A DNA stretch of 64,000 nucleotides from Bacteroidota bacterium (GTDB lineage: Bacteria; Bacteroidota; Bacteroidia; Palsa-948). Below are positions 37,157 through 46,992 of this stretch, one piece after another; the stretch's first letter is position 1, and each line of letters opens with the position of its first letter. The notes below the pieces were generated by a model. That model saw only the letters and a program-made list of their open reading frames with translations. It made no database searches and was not told where the DNA came from. The DNA lies in the NCBI GenBank assembly GCA_003164895.1, contig PLUL01000064.1, positions 48,340-112,339 on the forward strand, in the 5' to 3' direction. Both the position numbers and the translations under genes were made by a program.

Positions 37157-38587
37157 TTATAATGTGATTGGTTTTCCCTGATAGAAATCTAAAACCTTCA
37201 TTTTAAAAATGCAATCGTATTTTGACTGAAGTAAATCCGATTTTGCTTTGATAAGTTTATTTTTCGAATCATTATATTCTGTCGAAGTTGCCGCGCCTAC
37301 CGTAAATTTTTGGTCCATGTATTTAAAAGATTCTTCCATCGCTTTCACCGCTTTTTGAGTTGCCTGAAATTTTTTCAGCGAAGACATTGCATCGTTGTAC
37401 GCCTGTTGAATTGTTTTTCGGAGATTATCTTTTTGCAAACGCAAATTTAGCGCTGCATTTTCTCTCGCTATTTTCGCATTTTGAACCGAAGTATGAACTT
37501 GCAGATTATTAAAAATCGGAACGGTAAGATAAAAGCCAACACTTTTGTTTAAGTTTGAACTATACTGATTTGCATAAGAAACTGTTTGAGTTGTGTAGTT
37601 GTTATAAACCGGAACTTCCACAAGCTGTCCCCCAGAAGTAATATAACCATTCGGAGTAAAACTAGAAATCGTTGGAGTGCCTACTAACTGCACATCATCG
37701 CCCGAATAGCCGGTGCCGTAACCCGCACCTAAAGTTAATCGGGGAAACATTCCTGCTCTTGCAACAGAAATTCCTCTTTCAGAACTTTTAAGTTTGAATT
37801 CCGCACTTTTAATTTCCGGCTGGCGTGTGAGTGCGGCATCGTAAACTTGACCCGAGGTAGTATTCAAAATAACATCGGCAGGTAAATTGATTTCAGGTTT
37901 AGCGATAGAAAAATTTTCAATCGTATCAAGATTCAGCATCTGAACCAAGTTGAGTGATGCAAGCGACAAACTATTTTCAGCCGTAACAACATTTACTTCT
38001 TCGCTTGCAGATTGCGATTGTATATCCAAAAGATTTCCTTTCGGAAGATTTCCAACATCCACTAATTTTTTCGTGCGCTCCACTTGAAGTTTTGTAATGT
38101 CCGCCTGATTACGAGCAACATCCAAAAGTTCTTCCGATAAAAGAATTTGCAAATATGCCGAAGCGATGTTGAGCGAAATATCATTTTGCATTTTCTGCAC
38201 ATCGGATTGGCTTGCCATCAGGTTGTATTGATTTTGCTTGATGGTGTTTATAGTTTGTAATCCTCCAAAAATTGTCAGGTTGGCGCTGAGAGAAAAGTTT
38301 TGGGACAATGTCCACGAACCATTTACAAATTGATTCGTGAACGGATCGATTTTTTTTCCATTGTTATAAGCGTTTGATCCATTCCCGCTCACATTTGGAA
38401 GAAGCTGCGCTTTACTTTGAAGAAGTGCTGCCTCAGAAGTTTTTTCATTCAGCATATTCTGTTTCACCTGAATATTATTTTTCAAAGCATATTCAATGCA
38501 CTGCTGAAGCGACCACGGCTTCCCATTTTCCTGAGAGAACAGAAAAAATGAAGATAAAATACAGAAAAGAAATAATAAAATCCTCAT
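37157..38587 (-). CDS. TolC-family outer-membrane efflux protein
   Basis: A 476-residue outer-membrane channel. ATG 38587 begins a signal peptide (RILLFLFCILSSFFLFSQ). SLQQCIEYALKNNIQVKQN opens the first helical hairpin, and repeated helix pairs with GNLPKGNLLDIQSQ and GAATSTEYNDSKNKLIKAK mark the two structural repeats. The Tyr/Thr/Asn-rich stretch at about 290-345 (VYNNYTTQTVSYANQYSSN) would be barrel or loop. It precedes the HlyD-type gene by 65 bp, an interval holding two nonamer repeats. Together they are two parts of a tripartite exporter. Confidence 0.92.
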   Translation of the reverse strand: MRILLFLFCILSSFFLFSQENGKPWSLQQCIEYALKNNIQVKQNMLNEKTSEAALLQSKAQLLPNVSGNGSNAYNNGKKIDPFTNQFVNGSWTLSQNFSLSANLTIFGGLQTINTIKQNQYNLMASQSDVQKMQNDISLNIASAYLQILLSEELLDVARNQADITKLQVERTKKLVDVGNLPKGNLLDIQSQSASEEVNVVTAENSLSLASLNLVQMLNLDTIENFSIAKPEINLPADVILNTTSGQVYDAALTRQPEIKSAEFKLKSSERGISVARAGMFPRLTLGAGYGTGYSGDDVQLVGTPTISSFTPNGYITSGGQLVEVPVYNNYTTQTVSYANQYSSNLNKSVGFYLTVPIFNNLQVHTSVQNAKIARENAALNLRLQKDNLRKTIQQAYNDAMSSLKKFQATQKAVKAMEESFKYMDQKFTVGAATSTEYNDSKNKLIKAKSDLLQSKYDCIFKMKVLDFYQGKPITL

Positions 38588-38656
38588 AGGTGTTTTTAAC
38601 AAGCGGTAAATATACAAAAGTTGTTAGGAGAGTACGATTTAGAAAAAGGCAAAAAA

Positions 38657-38684
38657 AATCCCTTCCGAAATTTCGGAAGGGATT
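38657..38684 (-). terminator. Terminator of the SprB-repeat adhesin gene
   Basis: A perfect 28-bp palindrome, 14 bp per arm (AATCCCTTCCGAAA and its complement), lies 30 bp beyond the minus-strand stop and is followed on that strand by a run of T. Confidence 0.85.
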
Positions 38685-38713
38685 GAAATTTTGAGGGATG
38701 ATAAGATATTTAT

Positions 38714-41700
38714 TTATCGCATCAATTCGACATAACCTTTGATGGTTGATCCTCCAAGTTTGGCGATGTAAAAATAAGTGCCTTCTTTTGCAAGGCTACC
38801 ATTTTTTGTATTTCCGTCCCAGCATTTTTTAGTGTCGCTGGATTCAAATATTTTTACCCCCCATCTGTCAAAAATTTCAAGAGAAAGACACTGGGTAATG
38901 GCATATGCATTATAGGGAGCAAGAGTAAAACAATCATTATTACCATCTCCATTTGGAGTAAAAACATTCACAGATCCAACATTAGAAGGATACATGTCTC
39001 CAACTACAAGAGGATATGTAAGTGTGTCCTTGCATGGAGGGTTTGCGGCAACGAGTGTTACAACAAAAGTTCCACCAACGGGAGGGTATAGATTAGTAGG
39101 ATTTTGAACGGTAGATGTATTTCCATCACCAAAATTCCAAGAATATCCGGTAGCTTGTAGGCTAGAGCTTAAAAACTGAACAGTGATTCCTTCACAAGAA
39201 GGAGTTTGTGTAGTTGAAAAACCAGCATGAGGTTGAGTAGAGGCAGGGATAGTAACGTTTTGCTGTACAATACATCCGTGTGCGTCTTTAACCGAAACAA
39301 TATAAGAACCACTTACAAGATTCGAAATGATTGTTGTTGTAGCTCCATTACTCCATGAATAGGTATAAGGAGGCGTACCACCAGTAATACCGGATACTGA
39401 AGCCGCTGCATTTGCAGTTGGTCCGCAATTATAACCAGACCAAGTAGCGGTATATACTATTGCATTAGGCTCATAAATAGTTATTGTTTGAGAAGTTAGA
39501 GGGTGACAGCCATGAGCATCTGTAATCAAAACAGAATATGTACCTGCAGATAATCCAGAAGCAATAGTTCCATTTTGTGGTGGATTTGTATTCCAAGTAT
39601 ATGTGTATGGTGGAAATCCGCCACTGGTGCTGGTAACATTTGCAGAACCTGTGTTATCACCATTACATTTATCAGGAGTTGGTGAAATTGCAGCAATGAT
39701 ATCCGTCGGATCCGTAATTGTTATTGTTTGGGTTGTTGGACAATTATGCGCGTCTGTAACGAGAACCGAATAAGTACCAGCGCCAATATTATTTGCTGAT
39801 AGAGTATTTTGAGGAGGAGTAGTATTCCATAAATAGGAATATGGGGTAGTTCCACCGGATGTATTTGCTGTGGCAATGCCATTTGTTAAACCAATGCAGG
39901 GACTCGTTGAAGTAATGGAAGTAGATAAAACAGCTGGTTGAGTAACTAATACTGTATTTGTAAAGAAACAACCAAGAGAATCCACCACAGAAATAGTATA
40001 AGTGCCAGCTAGGAGTCCGGTAATTGCAGGTGTCGTTTGTCCGGATGGAAGCCATAAATATGTAAGCGGTCCAGTTCCGCCGGAAGCATTTGCAATTATA
40101 CTTCCGTCAGTAAAACCGTTACATGACACATTACTTATGACAGCGGTATTAGTGGGTACAGGCTTAGCAGGAATAGTAGCACTTCCGTGTGCAATACATC
40201 CTTGAGCATCAATAACGTTAACAAGGTATGTACCGTTCAATAGATTGGAAATCGTGGGAACCGAGTCTCCATTGCTCCAAGAATAATTATATGGGAAAAA
40301 ACCTCCACCAACACTAGTAACTGAAATGGTACCAAGACCAACGGATCCGCAACCATATCCTTGATGAGATATATTAAAAGTTATTTGGTTTGGTTGTGTA
40401 ACAACTATTGTTTGTGTTGCATGGCATCCGGCTTTATCTGTAACTTGAACAGAATACGTTCCGGCAGGTAAATTTACAGCCGAAGTTCCAGTCTGAACCG
40501 GATTTGTAATCCAACTATATGTATATGGTGTATATCCGCCAGTAACGCCAGTAACTGTTGCTGATCCGGTACTATCTCCATAACAATGAGCAGGGGTTTG
40601 AGTAATTCCAATACTCATAGCTGCTGGTTCGGAAATGGTAACCGATTGGGTTGAAATACATCCGTGAGAATCAGTAACAGAAACTGTTAATGGACCGGCA
40701 GCAAGATTACTTGCAGTTTGAGTAGTTTGTGCAGGAGAGGAATTCCATGAATAGGTATAAGGTGTAGTTCCACCCGATGGATGTACTATGGCACTTCCAT
40801 TCGTTAGTCCGTTACATTGAATATCAGTCGGAGTAATTGGCGTAGATAAAACAGATGGCTGTGTAATAGATAAAATTGTAACAAACGAACAACTATTGGC
40901 ATCCGTTACAGAAACAGTATATGACCCAGAAGAAAGCCCTGTAACTGCCGAAGTTGTTTGCCCAGACGACCATGAATATGTATAAGGTGCCAGCCCGCCA
41001 GAAATATTTGCAATTGCGCTTCCATTATTTCCTCCGTTACATAAAACATTACTTGAGATTGTAGGAGTAACTGTGGGTCCATTGGCAGCCGGAATCGTAA
41101 TAGTTACCGATGATGTGGATGGGCAACCATTTGCATCAGTAACATGAACACTATAAGTTCCGGATGATAAGCCCGTAGCTATCGCAGTAGTTTGTCCGCC
41201 AGGAGTCCACAAATAAGTATATCCGGGAGTACCTCCAAAAGTACTATCTTTTGCTGATCCTGTTGGTGTTAAACAAGTCGACTGTGAAAAACTTGCAATA
41301 GTATCTTTTAATATTTTTGATGGTTGCGTTATGGCAACCGTGTTGCTATGCGTGCAACCTCCGGCATCAGTAACCAGAACGGTATAAGTACCTGCGCTAA
41401 GACCTGTTGCCGCTGATGTAGTTTGTCCTGAAGGGCTCCATAAGTATGTAAAGGATGGAAGTCCTCCAGTAGTATTTACAGAAGCACTTCCGCTGTTAAC
41501 TCCCTTGCAAGCAATATTTGCAGAAGTAGCAATATTGGAAGTCATTGTAGAAAAACCAACAGTAGTGGTTAAAGTGTATTTGCAATTGGTTCCTTGAGGA
41601 GGCGTAATTGTAACAGAATACGCTCCAGCGATACCCACTACAACTGTTTGTGCGGTTGTTGAAGCACTAATAATTCCTCCGGTGGGACCGCTCCATGAAT

Positions 41701-42904
41701 ATGACCCTCCTTGAGACGGTGGAGCAGAAAGCGTGGCTGTAGTACCTCCACAAACTGCATTTGCAGTAATCTGTGCGGGACCACAAGATGCATCAACATA
41801 CGCATATCCAAAATGAGCTCCTTGTGTACAACCAGCTGCGGTAAAAGAAAGTACTACCGTTTGTCCAATATAGGATCCAAGATAAATACTGTTACTCTGC
41901 CAAGGAAGATAATAAACAGCCCCACTATATGGGCCAGTTAATGAGGAAGTTAAAAAACCTGGAGGTCGCACACTATTAACAACTTGTACATAATACTTTG
42001 TACAAAAGGTATCAAGCGCTTGTCCGGATAAATTAGAAATTGACACATTAAAATATGGTTGTTGACCAAATGGATGTCCCCCATCATTTAATACTACAGC
42101 ATAATCAAAAGAAATAAGGTCATTTGCTGCAGTAACCACAAACGTTTGAGATAATTTTTCACCATTAGAGTGTCCTCCATACTTGACATTATCGCAAAGA
42201 AATCCATAACCTATTGCAGTATTAATATCTTCGCCTCCTACTCGGAGGGAAAAATTTCCGCCTTGTGGGTCAAGCCCTGGGACACTTGCATTTGTATATG
42301 GATCGGCAGGAAATGCAGAAGACATAATATTAAGATCATTACATGAATGGATACTTTGATTTGTACTAGAATAGGCGGGCGATGCCATTATTCTTAAAGG
42401 ACCATTTGAATTTCTATTATAACCTCTTGAAGTTACCCACCCGGTAAGGTTTCCATTTTCAAAGTCAATATTATTACAAGGACTGGATAATAGAAATGGA
42501 GGCGTAATGATTCTATTTGCTTCTTCAATTTCAAAAGGAAGGGCTTTGATGTGATATTTTTTCTTTACAAATTCAGCTTGATTCTCGAACATAAAAGTTT
42601 TAAACTCCAGATATATTTTATCACCTTCTAATAAAGCCTGTTTAGCTGCATTATCAAAATCAAAACCATTTAAGGAATCTCCACCGAAGAATGAGCATTC
42701 TTTTTTTATTTGTTCTTTTGATACATCTGCCACCATCAATACTTGTGGCTTCTGTCCTGATGATTCAATGTTGGGTTCGCCAATCATACCCTGCATTTTA
42801 AAAGATCCGGTAGGTAAAGTGCTATTTCCCTGTGCAAATAAAGTAGAGAAATAAGATGAAGCAATAAGCATGAGCAACGACAACGACTTTTTTATAAAAT
42901 TCAT
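38714..42904 (-). CDS. SprB-repeat, PKD and T9SS type B surface adhesin
   Basis: A 1396-residue surface protein. After a signal peptide (residues 1-25, ending LFAQ) comes a roughly 400-residue N-terminal region with a jelly-roll-like DFENGNLTGWV segment. Ten SprB-type repeats of about 75 residues follow (41.5 to 39.2 kb), each reading C-x-G...GG..PYTYSW...L.AGTY.V.VTD..GC. A PKD domain (YSWNFGDGNTSTVQNPTN) precedes a type B T9SS domain with VNVFTPNGDGNNDCF, RWGVKIFES and GTYFYIAKLGG. Repeats 3-6 and 7-10 correspond one to one, showing a four-unit duplication. It probably mediates gliding or adhesion. Single-gene unit with its own terminator. Confidence 0.94.
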   Translation of the reverse strand: MNFIKKSLSLLMLIASSYFSTLFAQGNSTLPTGSFKMQGMIGEPNIESSGQKPQVLMVADVSKEQIKKECSFFGGDSLNGFDFDNAAKQALLEGDKIYLEFKTFMFENQAEFVKKKYHIKALPFEIEEANRIITPPFLLSSPCNNIDFENGNLTGWVTSRGYNRNSNGPLRIMASPAYSSTNQSIHSCNDLNIMSSAFPADPYTNASVPGLDPQGGNFSLRVGGEDINTAIGYGFLCDNVKYGGHSNGEKLSQTFVVTAANDLISFDYAVVLNDGGHPFGQQPYFNVSISNLSGQALDTFCTKYYVQVVNSVRPPGFLTSSLTGPYSGAVYYLPWQSNSIYLGSYIGQTVVLSFTAAGCTQGAHFGYAYVDASCGPAQITANAVCGGTTATLSAPPSQGGSYSWSGPTGGIISASTTAQTVVVGIAGAYSVTITPPQGTNCKYTLTTTVGFSTMTSNIATSANIACKGVNSGSASVNTTGGLPSFTYLWSPSGQTTSAATGLSAGTYTVLVTDAGGCTHSNTVAITQPSKILKDTIASFSQSTCLTPTGSAKDSTFGGTPGYTYLWTPGGQTTAIATGLSSGTYSVHVTDANGCPSTSSVTITIPAANGPTVTPTISSNVLCNGGNNGSAIANISGGLAPYTYSWSSGQTTSAVTGLSSGSYTVSVTDANSCSFVTILSITQPSVLSTPITPTDIQCNGLTNGSAIVHPSGGTTPYTYSWNSSPAQTTQTASNLAAGPLTVSVTDSHGCISTQSVTISEPAAMSIGITQTPAHCYGDSTGSATVTGVTGGYTPYTYSWITNPVQTGTSAVNLPAGTYSVQVTDKAGCHATQTIVVTQPNQITFNISHQGYGCGSVGLGTISVTSVGGGFFPYNYSWSNGDSVPTISNLLNGTYLVNVIDAQGCIAHGSATIPAKPVPTNTAVISNVSCNGFTDGSIIANASGGTGPLTYLWLPSGQTTPAITGLLAGTYTISVVDSLGCFFTNTVLVTQPAVLSTSITSTSPCIGLTNGIATANTSGGTTPYSYLWNTTPPQNTLSANNIGAGTYSVLVTDAHNCPTTQTITITDPTDIIAAISPTPDKCNGDNTGSANVTSTSGGFPPYTYTWNTNPPQNGTIASGLSAGTYSVLITDAHGCHPLTSQTITIYEPNAIVYTATWSGYNCGPTANAAASVSGITGGTPPYTYSWSNGATTTIISNLVSGSYIVSVKDAHGCIVQQNVTIPASTQPHAGFSTTQTPSCEGITVQFLSSSLQATGYSWNFGDGNTSTVQNPTNLYPPVGGTFVVTLVAANPPCKDTLTYPLVVGDMYPSNVGSVNVFTPNGDGNNDCFTLAPYNAYAITQCLSLEIFDRWGVKIFESSDTKKCWDGNTKNGSLAKEGTYFYIAKLGGSTIKGYVELMR

Positions 42905-43154
42905 AACGAACTGAGTTTAATTGGGGTTTTGTTTCAAATTCGATTATTCTGTAGATGGCTAATCGCATTGAAAGGTTGCACGAAGATATGTGAAAAATTG
43001 TATCTAATACATTCAAACAATAGAAATTATTTCAAATATTAGAGTTTTATTCATTCTCGCATTGATTGTCCGAGAAAATATAAATCACATCTTTCAATAT
43101 TGAATAACATTTTTTGCTTCTGCTTTTTTCTTTTCTTTGTTCATCCTCTTTTTT
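42905..43154. promoter_or_regulatory. Divergent intergenic region between adhesin and TonB-receptor genes
   Basis: A 250-bp gap from which both flanking genes are transcribed outward. No TAnnTTTG match with good spacing was found for either gene; a TCTTCG-containing stretch near 42975 and T-rich tracts before 43155 are all that stand out. Confidence 0.35.
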
Positions 43155-45557
43155 ATGAAAAGCAAAATTCTACTATCTTTTGTTTTTTTTCTACTTGTGA
43201 ACTTTGCTTTTTCACAGGAAGAACTTACGCAAACCATTCGCGGAAAAGTGATAGATAAAGACGGCAAGTCGGAAATTCCGGGCGTAAACATTTTGCTTTT
43301 TGAAGACTCGTTAAAAATTTCAGGAGCGGTTACCGATGTAAATGGAAATTTCAGGATGGAAAACATTCCGGTCGGAAAATATTCGCTGAAAGCAACTTTT
43401 CTTGGCTATTTGTCCGTAAACATTTCAAGTATTAATGTCGGCTCGATAAAAGAAGTAATCCTGAATTTTTCAATGGAAGAATCTGCCGTTAAAGAGAAAG
43501 AAGTAGTTATTGAAGGTGAAAGAAAGGGAGAAGTGCGAAACGATATGGCGATTGTGAGTGCCCGTTCTTTTTCTCCTGATGAAACCAGCCGATATGCCGG
43601 CAGTCGCACCGACCCGGCTCGGATGGCATCAAACTTTGCAGGAGTGCAAGGAACCGATGATTCGGAAAACGAAATTGTAATTCGCGGAAACTCATCGCTT
43701 GGATTATTATGGAGATTGGAAGGTGTGAACATTCCAAATCCAAATCATTTTGCCATTGCCGGTGCTACCAGCGGAGCAGTGAATATCATCAACAGCAAGG
43801 TGCTTGATAATTCCGATTTTTATACCGGAGCTTTTCCTGCGGAATTTGGAAACTGTGTGGCTGGCGTGTTTGATTTACGGATGAAAAATGGAAACAACGA
43901 ACAAACTGAATTTACTGCACAAGTCGGTATTCTTGGTGCTGAACTGGCGGCAGAAGGTCCCATCAATAAACAAAATGGTTCATCTTATTTGGTTACTTAC
44001 CGTTACTCCACGCTTGGTACTTTAAATTTTTTACACATTCCAATCGGAACGGATGCCATACCAAAATATCAGGATGCTGCATTCAAATTAAATTTTCCTG
44101 GAAAAAAAGGAAGCGATTTTTCTGTGTTTGGCGTTGGCGGAATGAGTAATATAAATCTTTTGGTGAGTACTGAAACGCAACCTTCCGAAGATATTTATGG
44201 CGAACCCAATCAAGACCAATATATTCGTTCAGGAATGGGAGTGTTGGGAGCTTCCTATACAAAATCGTTGGATGATAAAACATTTTTCAAGGTTGTGGTG
44301 GCTCATTCGATCCAAGAAACTCATGCAAATAATAATCTTATTTACCGCGATACCACTTTTGCGCTGGATTCAATCAAGCCCAGATTAGGTTATCAATTTC
44401 TTCAGCAAATAACTTCTTTCAATTTATTTATCAATCATAAATTCAGTAGCAGAACGAGTATGAATGCAGGAATCTTCGCTGAAAGATATGATTACAATCT
44501 GCTTGACAGCAATCTTAACTTGACCACAAATAAATGGGTTAAATATGAAAACTACGTTGGCTCAACTGGCATGTTGCAACCGTATATTCAATTTAAGATT
44601 AAAGCGAGCGACCAATTAATTTTTACCGGAGGTTTGCACGCGCAATATTTTTTGTTGAACGGAAGTTCTTCCATCGAGCCGCGCGCAGGAATGAAATGGA
44701 AATTAGATTCAAGAAATTCAATCAGCGCAGGATTTGGAATGCACAGCGAAATGCAACCGGCTTATATTTATTTTGAACAAAAGTCGGATTCAAGCGGACA
44801 TTATTCCACGTTCAATAAAAATCTTGGCTTCACACGAAGCATTCATTATGTATTGGCTTATGAAATACTTTTTTCGGAAAACCTTCATATTAAAACGGAA
44901 GTGTATTATCAGCATTTATACGATGCACCTGTTGATACTTTTAAATCTTCTTATTCGCTTGTTAATCAAGGAACAGGGTATGAACCTTTTTATCCTGGCA
45001 TGCTCGCCAATAAAGGTACAGGTACAAATTATGGAGTGGAGCTGACCATAGAAAAATTTTTCAGTAAAAGTTTCTTTTTTATGATTACCGGTTCCCTCTT
45101 TAATTCAACCTATAAAGGAAGCGATGGTGTGGAACGAAATACAGATTTCAATGAACGGTTTGCTAACAATTTTCTTTTAGGAAAAGATTTTAAAATCGGA
45201 AATAAAAATAATTCTATTCTAACCACCGGAACAAAAGTTACCTGGGCTGGCGGTGCGCGTTACAGTCCGGCTGATATTGCGGCATCCAATGCTGCGGGAC
45301 AGTTAATTCCAGTTGATTCGTTGCGCAACACCAAGCAGTTTAAAAATTATTTTCGGTGGGATATCACTATTGGTTTCCGCTTCAACCGAAAAAAAATTAC
45401 GCATGAAATAGGATTGGATATTGTAAATCTATTGAATACTCAAAATGTGCTTACGCTCGCTTACAGCCCTAATCCAATACATCCCACCGCAAATCCAATA
45501 ACAATAGATTACCAGTTGGGATTGTTGCCGATATTTTATTACAAGATAGATTTCTGA
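43155..45557 (+). CDS. TonB-dependent receptor with carboxypeptidase-like N-terminus
   Basis: An 800-residue outer-membrane receptor (ATG 43155 chosen over TTG 43137). The signal peptide ends VNFAFSQ. A carboxypeptidase-regulatory-like domain (IRGKVIDKDGKSEIPGVNIL to about 105) precedes the plug, with NEIVIRGNSSLGLLWRLEGV and GAFPAEFGNCVAGVFDLRMK. The barrel ends in ITIDYQLGLLPIFYYKIDF. This plug style (GNSSLG...AEFGN) occurs in Bacteroidota receptors of unknown cargo, usually not SusC. There is no SusD partner and no siderophore gene nearby. Its stop lies 10 bp from the convergent SDR gene. Confidence 0.9.
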   Translation: MKSKILLSFVFFLLVNFAFSQEELTQTIRGKVIDKDGKSEIPGVNILLFEDSLKISGAVTDVNGNFRMENIPVGKYSLKATFLGYLSVNISSINVGSIKEVILNFSMEESAVKEKEVVIEGERKGEVRNDMAIVSARSFSPDETSRYAGSRTDPARMASNFAGVQGTDDSENEIVIRGNSSLGLLWRLEGVNIPNPNHFAIAGATSGAVNIINSKVLDNSDFYTGAFPAEFGNCVAGVFDLRMKNGNNEQTEFTAQVGILGAELAAEGPINKQNGSSYLVTYRYSTLGTLNFLHIPIGTDAIPKYQDAAFKLNFPGKKGSDFSVFGVGGMSNINLLVSTETQPSEDIYGEPNQDQYIRSGMGVLGASYTKSLDDKTFFKVVVAHSIQETHANNNLIYRDTTFALDSIKPRLGYQFLQQITSFNLFINHKFSSRTSMNAGIFAERYDYNLLDSNLNLTTNKWVKYENYVGSTGMLQPYIQFKIKASDQLIFTGGLHAQYFLLNGSSSIEPRAGMKWKLDSRNSISAGFGMHSEMQPAYIYFEQKSDSSGHYSTFNKNLGFTRSIHYVLAYEILFSENLHIKTEVYYQHLYDAPVDTFKSSYSLVNQGTGYEPFYPGMLANKGTGTNYGVELTIEKFFSKSFFFMITGSLFNSTYKGSDGVERNTDFNERFANNFLLGKDFKIGNKNNSILTTGTKVTWAGGARYSPADIAASNAAGQLIPVDSLRNTKQFKNYFRWDITIGFRFNRKKITHEIGLDIVNLLNTQNVLTLAYSPNPIHPTANPITIDYQLGLLPIFYYKIDF

Positions 45558-45567
45558 AAAATATTTT

Positions 45568-46728
45568 CTAAGGAGCAAGTGCCGCTTCGAAAATATCAAT
45601 CTTATCGAGGAAATGTGCAGAGCGCTTCATGTATTCATGAGCTGGTTCCGGAGGACCAATATTTGTATCCTGAAGTAGTTTTGAATTATCAAACACTTGT
45701 CCTAATTCAATGAAATCAAGATACGGTTCAAGTCCGCCCATTAATATGCGCAGGTCGGTGGCATCATCAAAAATATCATCCCAATAATTCAGATGTTCGC
45801 GATAGTTTTTCAATATGCTGTGTCCGTTTAGTTTTTTTCTTGCCCAAAGTTTCACTTCGCGAATCAATTCCCTTCCCACGAAATTAAATTCAGGTCGGTG
45901 TGGAAAATAATGTTCAATTGCTTTGGTGGCTTTGAAAGGTGTGGTAGCTGATGCTGCACCCGAAGAAATATGATAAACCAAATGATTTCTTTTTGCAAAA
46001 AGAAGTGCTACAATTCCTTTAGAAGCATAATCTACAGGAATAATATCCAGTTGGGCATCGGGATTAATGGGAACAAGTCGAAGTAAATTTATCGCGGCAA
46101 GTGCCCACATAATTACATAAGAACGCGGAGTCCAAGGACGGCTGTCGCCCATAATAATTGAAGGACGAACAATCAATATTTTTTCTTTCGGAAGATATTT
46201 CGGAAGCATCAACTCGCCGCGCATTTTTGTCTGAGTATATTTTACCAAATGCTGCACATTTTCATCGGGAGATTCTTCTTCTTTTATGATTCTGTTTTTG
46301 ATGTCCATTCCGCAAATGGTGGCGGTTCCAACATAGGTGAATGTTTCTAAATGCTTCAACTGCTGGCTCCACTTCAAAAGTTTTTCTAATCCTTGAATGT
46401 TGATTTGCTCAACAATATCATCATAAATTGGCGAGAAAGAAGTATCTGCTGCCGAATGAACAATCAGATTAACATTCTCCAGCGATTTATCTTTTATCAA
46501 ACTTTCAGCAAAATCACTTTTCAAAAGGTCGCCGGCAATAGGAATTATTTTATTGACATCTAAAAAATCTCCATGAAAATCGAAAACTTTTTTAAGCCGA
46601 ACCATCGCTTTTTCATTCGATTCCGCCCGAACGAGACAAAATATTTTATCCACCTCTTTTCTTTTAGAAAGGTCAACAAGCAGTTCGCCTCCTAAAAATC
46701 CGGTAGAACCTGTAATGAATACATTCAT
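45568..46728 (-). CDS. Thioester-reductase-like extended SDR
   Basis: A 386-residue NAD(P)-dependent reductase-like protein. The dinucleotide motif is GSTGFLGGELL near residue 7, followed by VHSAADTSF (the usual helix with conserved Asp), VGTATICG, and the catalytic Y-x3-K in VKYTQTKMRGE. This is the male-sterility/NAD_binding_4 group, which includes fatty-acyl-CoA reductases and NRPS terminal reductases. The C-terminal 110 residues, helical with YLDFIELGQVFDN, resemble those in bacterial acyl-reductases. The substrate is unknown; there is no carrier or synthetase next to it, although a synthetase lies 13 kb away. Confidence 0.8.
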   Translation of the reverse strand: MNVFITGSTGFLGGELLVDLSKRKEVDKIFCLVRAESNEKAMVRLKKVFDFHGDFLDVNKIIPIAGDLLKSDFAESLIKDKSLENVNLIVHSAADTSFSPIYDDIVEQINIQGLEKLLKWSQQLKHLETFTYVGTATICGMDIKNRIIKEEESPDENVQHLVKYTQTKMRGELMLPKYLPKEKILIVRPSIIMGDSRPWTPRSYVIMWALAAINLLRLVPINPDAQLDIIPVDYASKGIVALLFAKRNHLVYHISSGAASATTPFKATKAIEHYFPHRPEFNFVGRELIREVKLWARKKLNGHSILKNYREHLNYWDDIFDDATDLRILMGGLEPYLDFIELGQVFDNSKLLQDTNIGPPEPAHEYMKRSAHFLDKIDIFEAALAP

Positions 46729-46834
46729 AAAATAAATTTTAAAATTAGTTAATCAAAGAAAGTCCCCTTCGGAAAATTCAGACATAAAAGTATAAAAAAT
46801 TCATTTGAAAAAAATAATTTAACATTTATTCTAC

Positions 46835-46988
46835 GATTATACCGATTACAGTAATGTATTTTATCTGTGTAATCTGGATTTGCATTTTCGGAAATCAGTG
46901 TAATCTCGGTATAATGCCAGTTTTTTTCTTAGGTTTGTATATGGTTTTTCTTTTTAATCTCAAACTTCCAACCTCTAACCTCTAACCT
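46835..46988. repeat. Nonamer repeats followed by a heptamer array upstream of ricT
   Basis: Nonamer-type copies lie at 46835-46850 (GATTATACCGATTACA), 46863-46876 (ATCTGTGTAATCTG) and 46893-46915. At 46963-46988 a heptamer array follows: AACTTCC, AACCTCT, AACCTCT, AACCT, ending 4 bp before the ATG. Both repeat families thus occur in one 264-bp gap. Confidence 0.65.
46930..46937 (+). promoter_or_regulatory. Possible -7 box (TAGGTTTG) for ricT-gldH
   Basis: TAnnTTTG match 55 bp before the ricT start, between the nonamer and heptamer repeats. No clear -33 element. Confidence 0.4.
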
Positions 46989-46992
46989 TTTT

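Noticed and set aside
43094..43366. Minus-strand frame opposite the TonB receptor start
   Set aside because: It overlaps the signal peptide and N-terminal domain of a well-supported receptor and has no features.
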